Source: Baffinella frigidus (Eukaryota; Cryptophyceae; Cryptomonadales; Baffinellaceae). From it: a DNA stretch of 13,319 nucleotides. The translations under genes were made by a program, and so were the position numbers. This document shows, piece after piece, positions 8,696-13,319 of this stretch. A model generated the notes under the pieces. The model ran no database searches, was not told the origin of the DNA, and saw nothing but the letters and a program-made list of their open reading frames with translations. The stretch lies in the NCBI GenBank assembly GCA_026770585.1, contig MU646410.1:44719-58037 (forward strand), read 5' to 3'. Each line of letters opens with the position of its first letter. The stretch's first letter is position 1.

Positions 8696-11155
8696 ATGGC
8701 TATCCTGAAGCGCGATGCAGCCCCGGCGGGAGGGAAGCGGGCAGGTGCCAACTCGAGGCAGCCCAAGCCCAAGGCGCAGCAGACGATGTCGCTCCCCAGC
8801 ATCCGCGGGCAGAAGATCAAGAAGCTGGTGCGTCCACAACCATTCCAAGCCGTTGCTATGCGTTGTGGGGAGAGGGGGGTCCGCGTTGAGGGTAGGATAC
8901 GGTGTCGTGTGAGGATTGTTCTCCCGTGGGAGAGTTTCATGTGCGCAAAATCTCCTCCTGCGGCGTCTGCAACATCGAGAGAGAGGGTTGGTACATGCTT
9001 TGGTGACCTCCTTGCAGGGGAAATGGTTGCGCAAGCTCCTAGCGAAACCTTGCCAAGAATGCTGGGCAAGCTCCCTCGGCACAGCAGCCCTTTCTGCCAC
9101 AAGCCCTCAGAGTAGGACCAGTTCGCCTTTATGGGGTGCCCTGATTTGTTCTTCAGCCTTCGGATCCCGACAGGCTCCAGTACAAAATGAAGGAACACCA
9201 TAAAATGAAGGGTCAAGCAGGTGATTCGGTCCCACTTGAGGGCTGGAATCCCTTGGGCTCACAGTGCAAGATCAAGGGCATCCACAGTGGTGGCATGTTC
9301 CCATTTTTCAGGGCTGGTGGTGTTTGAGGAGGCCTCTACCACAGGACGGTTTAGGGTTTAGGGTTTATGGTTGAGGGGGTTTGGGGAGTTTAGGGAGTTT
9401 ATGGTTTATGGTTTAGGGGTTTAGGGTTTAGGGTTTAGGGGGTTTGGGGAGTTTAGGGAGTTTATGGTTTATGGTTTAGGGGTTTAGGGTTTAGGGTTCA
9501 GGGTTTAGGGTTTAGGGGTTCGAAGACATATCAGGGTCGTGTTTGCAGCCAATTGGTCGATTTTGGAGCCATTTCGTCGAAACCCCGGTACAAACCCTAA
9601 GCCCTAAACCCTAAACCCAAAACCCTAAACCGTGAACCCCCAACCCTAAAGCCTCAAACCTAAAGCCTAAAGCCTAAAGCCCAAACCCTAAACCCTAAAC
9701 CCCAACCCCTGCGGCAGAAAGCGCTCCGAAACCCCGCACCGTAGCCTGCAAACTGAGAGGCCTGATGTCTCTACCAGACAGCGCTGCACCCCCTCTGACG
9801 CAAGGCGTCGCAGACGCATGCCCTCTTGTTAGAGTGACACTGAACGCGAAGCCATGGTGCAGCACACCCTAACCCCTGAACCCTATTGCAGAAAGTGCTG
9901 CCCCCTCTCTCGGGCAAGGCGTCGCAGGCCCTGATATAGAACACGACCTGTAAACTCTGAGCCCTGAAGCCTCACCTGTAACCTCTGAATCCTCACACCG
10001 AAACCCATATCGCAGAAAGCGCTGCACCCTTTCTCTCGCGCAAGGCGTTGCAGGCGCACAGAGACCTAAACACTCAAACCGAACCCCCATCCCCCCAATC
10101 CCCAACTCCCTAACCCTTAACCCCTGACCCCTAACCCCTAACCCCTAACCCCTAACCCCTAACCTCTAACCCCTAACCCCCAACCCCTGACCCCTAACCC
10201 CACCCTAACCCCGAACCCCGAAACACTCAACACTCAACACTGAACCCCAAACCAACCCCCTAAACCTGAACCCCGAAACTCGGGATCCTAAGCCCTAAAC
10301 CCTACTGCAGAAAGCGCTGCACCCGCTGTCGCGGAAGGCGTCGCAGGCGCACCGGGACCTGCTCCACCTCGACAGGAAGGTGGTGCACATCGCGAACAAG
10401 GACACCAAGTACAAGGACCAGAGTACGCCGACCCCCCCAGGCGGAGCAACACCTCTTTTTAGTATACCGTGGTAGTGATTGCAATTGACATCTGCAAGGA
10501 CCTGATGCAAGGACCAGAGTACGCCACCAGTCTCTCTTCTCTCCAGGCGGGGCAGCACCTCTTTTTACATGTCGGTTGTAGGCGCACGTCCGGGTTTGTA
10601 CGAGAGGTGGTCGCGTTAAAATGTTTTTTTAGTACACCGTGGTAGTATCTACAATCTACACGGACGCGCTCATGCCAAACGGTTCCAACGCTTGGGCAAA
10701 GTGAGGTAGATTCTATATGGGGAGTAATCTCCACTGCCAAAAAACTCACTACATGCAACGATTTCCCGCGCGGATGTGCACAGTCCGCGGAATGGAGTGG
10801 TTTCACTCGAGGCGGCTCTGCCTCGGCCTGACGGACTATTCCTAAGTTGACATCCTGCGTTCGCAGTACACATGCGTCAACTTTCGCGCGAAAAAGCACC
10901 CGATCTCACCAAAGCGCCCCCCGCGAACAGTCCGCAGATTGGAGTGGTTCCAGAAGGTGGTCTGGATGGACGGGAAGCAGACCTACACCGAGGAGGAGGT
11001 GCGGGCGATTGCGCTGGAGTTCATCACCCGGAATGACGACCTCTGCCTCGATGCCGTTTCTGCAGCCTTCATCGGTGAGAGATTTGATCACCCGAACGCT
11101 CCTGATGTTACCAGTAAGGTCGAGCGAGAGAGAGAGAGAGCGAGAGAGAGAGAGC

Positions 11156-11190
<35 letters not shown>

Positions 11191-11209
11191 CGAGAGAGCG
11201 AGAGAGAGC

Positions 11210-11240
<31 letters not shown>

Positions 11241-13211
11241 CGAGGGAGATTGCGCTGGTGTACATCACGCGGAATGACGACCTGTGCTTGGACGCCGGGT
11301 CCGCCGCGTCCATCGGTGAGAGATTTGATCATCCGAACTTATCCGGGGAAACCTATTTTTCTTTCGTTTGATTCCAATGAAAGTTACTACACGAATGATT
11401 AAATATTAGTAGTAAGAACGAACCGTGTAGTAATTTTCATTGCCATCAGATGAAAGAAAAATAGGTTTCCCCGGATAAGAACACGGTGTGTGGTGAACTG
11501 ACCGTGTCCGCAACGTTCATCGGTCAGTTCACCGCCAGGCCCCCCGCTACAGGGTTACCTCGCTCATAAGAAACCGCCCCCCCCTAGGACCCTACAGTAA
11601 GGCTATGCCTAGGGTCCTAGGGTGGTCCTAGGGGAGGGGCAGTTTCTTATGAGCGAGGTACCCCTGTAGGCCTCCTGTAGGGACGAACCCGCCTCAGGCA
11701 GAGCTAGGCCTGACGTAGGGACATTCCCGCCTCACCACCTCCTAGCTCTGCCTCACTCGCGGCATGACGGTCTGTGCCTCGATGCGGTTTCTTGAGCCTT
11801 CACCTGTGAGAGATTTGATGATCCGAACACGGTGTGTGGTGCACGAGAGAGAGACTTGTGATGTTACCAGCAAGGTCGAGCGAGACAGAGACAGAGCGAG
11901 CGAGCGAGCGAGCGAGAGAGAGAGATAGAGAGAGCGAGGGAGCTTGCGTTGGAGTACATTACCAGAAAGGACGACCTGTGCTTGGACGCAGTCTCCACCG
12001 CTTTCATCGGTCAGTTTCATCTCACAAGATAACTGGCCCAGCCCCCTAGGTAGCGTTTTCATTGAATTAGGCGGCCTAATTAAATTTACTATGCCCTACT
12101 GAGTTCTCCTATGCAACCTCCTATTGAGAAGGAACTGATTCAGTTAGAGCGTTTGCGGTAATTGTTGTCCGTTTTCGATTTGCAGTTTTCGGGGTTTCGG
12201 GGTTTTATTTGTACCAGAAGTGTCCATTTAAAATGTTTTACGACCTTGACAGCATTTTAAAAAACCCGGAAACCCGAAAACTGCAAGTCGAAAACGGACA
12301 ACAATTACCGCAAACGCTCTATCTTCCGAGATGAAGTTCTCCGACTATTCTCAAGTTGACATGTGGGGTTTGCCGTACAAAACGGTCGACTTTAGGGCGG
12401 GGAAGGCCCCGGGGGAAGCAGATTGGTGAGCCCGAATAGTCTGCGACAGAGCTAGGAGAGTGCGGTGGATGCGCTTTCTTCTGCCTTCATCGGTTCTCTC
12501 CCCCTCTTCCAGACAGCGGGCTTCGCAGATCGGGCCATTTGTTTCCGTGGTACTGATTAATAATTACTCAGTACACAGACACGTTATTAGCTGATATTTC
12601 GTCCAGATTTTCGGTTGAAATCACCTGCGAAGCCCACTGTCCACTCAGCAGCTACCGGGGGCTTCACGGATACAGTCCAGTCCATCTAAACGATGTGTAG
12701 TAGAATCATATGCATGACGAAGAGTGCCGTCGAGAGAGCAGGACGCAGCGACCGTCCATCTATTTTCCTGGCACACATCTTACCATTGCCAAGGAATAAC
12801 CGGATTTTTGAAGAGAAGTCTCTCCATCGAAATGCGCTCCGAGCCTCGATGCGGTTTCCTCATCCTTCATCGGTCTGTCCTCCCCCCTTCGAACCACTCG
12901 AGACTACCAGACGGGCCATTTTTAAAGATTAGTCCTTGCTTCTTCCTAAAGTTTTGATGCTGATTATTTCTCTTCAAGTTTCTCTTCTTTTCTGAGGAAT
13001 GTTTAAATATATGATAGGAACCTTTGTTTCGTTGTGTACCGGGAGGTTGTCCTAAGGTGCTGGAGTAGGCCACGTCCCAAAGCAAATGTCTTGTCATTTT
13101 CGTGCATGCGGGGAACTCCCGAGCATTTAACTTAAATGGCTGGTGGGATGCGACTGGAAAGTGATTGAGTACGCTCGGCAGGGTCTCTCTCTCTCTCTCT
13201 CTCTCTAATGA

Positions 13212-13255
<44 letters not shown>

Positions 13256-13259
13256 CAGG

Positions 13260-13291
<32 letters not shown>

Positions 13292-13319
13292 CCTATCTCT
13301 GTAATGAAGGTCTCCCTCT
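8696..13319 (+). CDS. TMA16: TMA16-family translation-machinery-associated protein, 5' three exons (3' end outside window)
   Basis: Exons 8696-8827, 10311-10422 and 10931-11074 join in frame (phases 0, then 1; GT-AG) to give 129 codons. Exon 1 encodes a basic, disordered N-terminus ([17 protein letters not shown]...IRGQKIKKL). Exon 2 gives [16 protein letters not shown], matching the HPxSRKA block at the start of TMA16 proteins. Exon 3 gives [18 protein letters not shown] then [16 protein letters not shown], matching the WFQ block and following helix of the family. Known of the family: TMA16 binds the pre-60S ribosomal subunit during nuclear maturation. Relatives are about 180-200 residues, so some 60-75 residues should come from exons beyond 13319; I found no convincing fourth exon between 11075 and 13319. 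The start is the first ATG in the exon frame that leaves the basic leader whole; an in-frame ATG at 8657 would add 13 residues encoded by the promoter repeat and I do not favour it. Intron 1 is 1483 bp and intron 2 is 508 bp. Identity rests on motif recognition, not on a search. Confidence 0.82.
8828..9340 (+). other. TMA16 intron 1, 5' part, unique sequence
   Basis: No exon, shard or dispersed repeat is recognised here. Open frames on both strands (about 8639-9216) overlap one another, match nothing I know beyond exon 1, and are treated as chance. Confidence 0.5.
9345..9520 (+). repeat. TTTAGGG array with 63-bp higher-order repeat
   Basis: Degenerate TTTAGGG/TTTATGG heptamers. A 63-bp unit beginning GGGGGTTTGGGGAGTTTAGG at 9375 is repeated at 9438; 63 is nine heptamers. 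In TMA16 sense this is G-rich and lies on the donor side of intron 1, facing the C-rich array at 9593-9715. Confidence 0.8.
9593..10310 (+). repeat. CCCTAAA-like arrays with four exon-2 5' shards before the intact exon
   Basis: C-rich heptamers (CCCTAAA, CCCCTAA, CCTAAAG) fill most of the 3' half of intron 1. Embedded are four partial copies of the TMA16 exon-2 start, each directly after a CAG: 9718 (10 bases only), 9778-9818 (in-frame TGA), 9892-9931 (codon lost, stop soon after) and 10016-10065 (2-base insertion, frameshift). The real acceptor is CCCTAAACCCTACTGCAG before 10311. So five acceptor-like CAGs stand in series, and only the last leads to an intact exon. Confidence 0.8.
10423..10930 (+). 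repeat. TMA16 intron 2: exon-2 3' shard, exon-3 5' shard and dispersed element
   Basis: The exon-2 tail AAGGACCAGA and its donor GTACGCC recur at 10509-10518, followed in both copies by CCAGGCGG(A/G)GCA(A/G)CACCTCTTTTTA, so exon edge and intron were duplicated together. AGTA(T/C)ACCGTGGTAGT recurs near 10461 and 10630. At 10784-10804 a copy of the exon-3 start (TCCGCGGAATGGAGTGGTTTC) follows a CAG, upstream of the intact exon. A partial CTAGCTCTG-family element spans about 10812-10915. Confidence 0.75.
11339..11478. mobile_element. MITE-like element with 27-bp perfect inverted ends and a visible empty site
   Basis: TTATCCGGGGAAACCTATTT opens a 27-base end that is perfectly inverted at the right; the arms continue imperfectly to TACTACACG/CGTGTAGTA. 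GAAC flanks both sides (CCGAAC, element, GAACACGGTGTGTGG). The unoccupied equivalent CCGAACACGGTGTGTGGTG is at 11823-11841, in a sister duplication, giving a 4-bp target duplication of GAAC. Confidence 0.8.
11492..11534. repeat. Short hairpin
   Basis: GGTGAACTGACCG and CGGTCAGTTCACC form a 13-bp perfect inverted repeat around a short loop. Confidence 0.6.
11547..11669. mobile_element. Inverted-repeat element CTACAGGGTTACCTCGCTCA
   Basis: Arms of about 38 bases: CTACAGGGTTACCTCGCTCA and the inverse TGAGCGAGGTACCCCTGTAG, continuing through CATAAGAAAC/GTTTCTTATG. The centre holds CCTAGGACCCTAC and CCTAGGGTCCTAGG. Similar CCTAGG-rich interior is seen at 3097-3201. At 11692-11755 GCAGAGCTAGG and CCTAGCTCTGC form a further inverted pair. 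Confidence 0.65.
12146..12320. mobile_element. MITE-like element with ~60-bp inverted repeats
   Basis: AGAGCGTTTGCGGTAATTGT at the left and ACAATTACCGCAAACGCTCT at the right are perfect inverses. The arms continue through GTCCGTTTTCGA and GCAGTTTTCGGGGTTTC with few mismatches. The interior is AT-rich (CATTTAAAATGTTTTACGA) without coding capacity. Confidence 0.75.
12341..12454. mobile_element. CTAGCTCTG-family element, copy 3
   Basis: Block order CGACTATTCTCAAGTTGACA, GTCGACTTTAGGGCGG, AGATTGGTGAGCCCGAATAG and CGACAGAGCTAG is the same as at 6391 and 7231. It ends just before the exon-3 shard at 12465. Confidence 0.6.
12512..12642. mobile_element. MITE-like element, CACACAGCGGGCT family, copy 3
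   Basis: GACAGCGGGCTTCGCAG at the left is matched by CTGCGAAGCCCACTGTCC at the right. The interior GTACTGATTAATAATTACTC resembles the AT-rich interior of the copy at 6044. Confidence 0.65.
12643..13180 (+). other. TMA16 intron 3, unique part
   Basis: Apart from the short exon-3 shard at 12843-12872, I see no exon, element or array. It becomes AT-rich from about 12900 to 13030. A TMA16 exon with a recognisable match was not found here. Confidence 0.5.
13182..13319. repeat. TC microsatellite with GTAATGAAGG spacers
   Basis: (TC)n blocks separated by repeats of (G)TAATGAAGGTC / GTAATGCAGGTC about every 45 bases, continuing past the window edge. Confidence 0.85.

Larger units (their letters stand above)
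11075..12900 (+). repeat. TMA16 intron 3: five exon-3 3' shards with donors, MITEs, GA microsatellites
   Basis: Shards of the exon-3 end: 11249-11315 (67 bases, frame open, donor GTGAGAG), 11765-11805 (in-frame TGA), 11943-12009 (frame open, [19 protein letters not shown], donor GTCAGT), 12465-12492 and 12843-12872. The first two also repeat the following intron bases GTGAGAGATTTGAT and CCGAAC. GAGCGAGA microsatellites at 11118-11248 and 11876-11941 precede the first and third shards. None has a recognisable acceptor of its own beyond the AG of the GA tract. Confidence 0.75.

Noticed and set aside
9000-9115. Possible TMA16 exon after CCTCCTTGCAG near 9017
   Set aside because: Its translation shows no family motif, and exon 1 joins exon 2 in phase at the conserved HPLSRKA block.
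8639-9216. Minus-strand 153 and 179 residue frames
   Set aside because: They lie antisense to TMA16 exon 1 and intron 1, overlap each other, and show no recognisable motif.
11075-13319. A fourth TMA16 exon inside the window
   Set aside because: Every exon-like match found in this stretch is a copy of the exon-3 end; nothing resembles the C-terminal part of the family.

Overview
The window is eukaryotic nuclear DNA. It carries the 5' parts of two divergently transcribed, intron-rich protein-coding genes, and most of its length is intron. The organism is probably a GC-rich protist or microalga with TTTAGGG-type telomeric sequence, because degenerate TTTAGGG/CCCTAAA heptamers fill many introns. 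The heptamer is shared by green algae and plants, cryptophytes, chromerids and dinoflagellates, so the lineage cannot be fixed from this window. Introns are GT-AG and exons are short (45-170 nt).

Minus strand, 8441 down to the left edge: ten consecutive exons join in frame with compatible phases into a signal-peptide peptidase-like (SPP/SPPL, A22B) intramembrane aspartyl protease. About 289 residues are visible, including the first catalytic motif (FYDIFW). The second (GxGD) should lie in the next exon, beyond position 1. Plus strand, 8696 to the right edge: three exons encode the first ~129 residues of a TMA16-family (translation machinery associated 16) protein, and the C-terminal exons lie beyond 13319. 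The two start codons are 254 bp apart, and the gap holds a repeat pair plus an inverted copy that may form a shared bidirectional promoter.

The most unusual content is inside the introns. Beside eight of the thirteen exons I find 21 truncated, diverged copies of exon edges ('exon shards'), all in the same orientation as the parent exon. Every shard that keeps the exon's 5' edge and acceptor side lies upstream of the intact exon. Every shard that keeps the 3' edge and donor lies downstream. Several carry the neighbouring intron sequence too, so the pattern fits repeated tandem duplication with one breakpoint inside the exon.

The rest of the intron DNA consists of telomere-like heptamer arrays (mostly C-rich in the sense strand just before acceptors), GA/CT microsatellites, a 10-bp minisatellite and several families of MITE-like inverted-repeat elements. 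One of these has a paralogous empty site inside the window. The two proteins have no evident shared pathway; their link is only the divergent arrangement.
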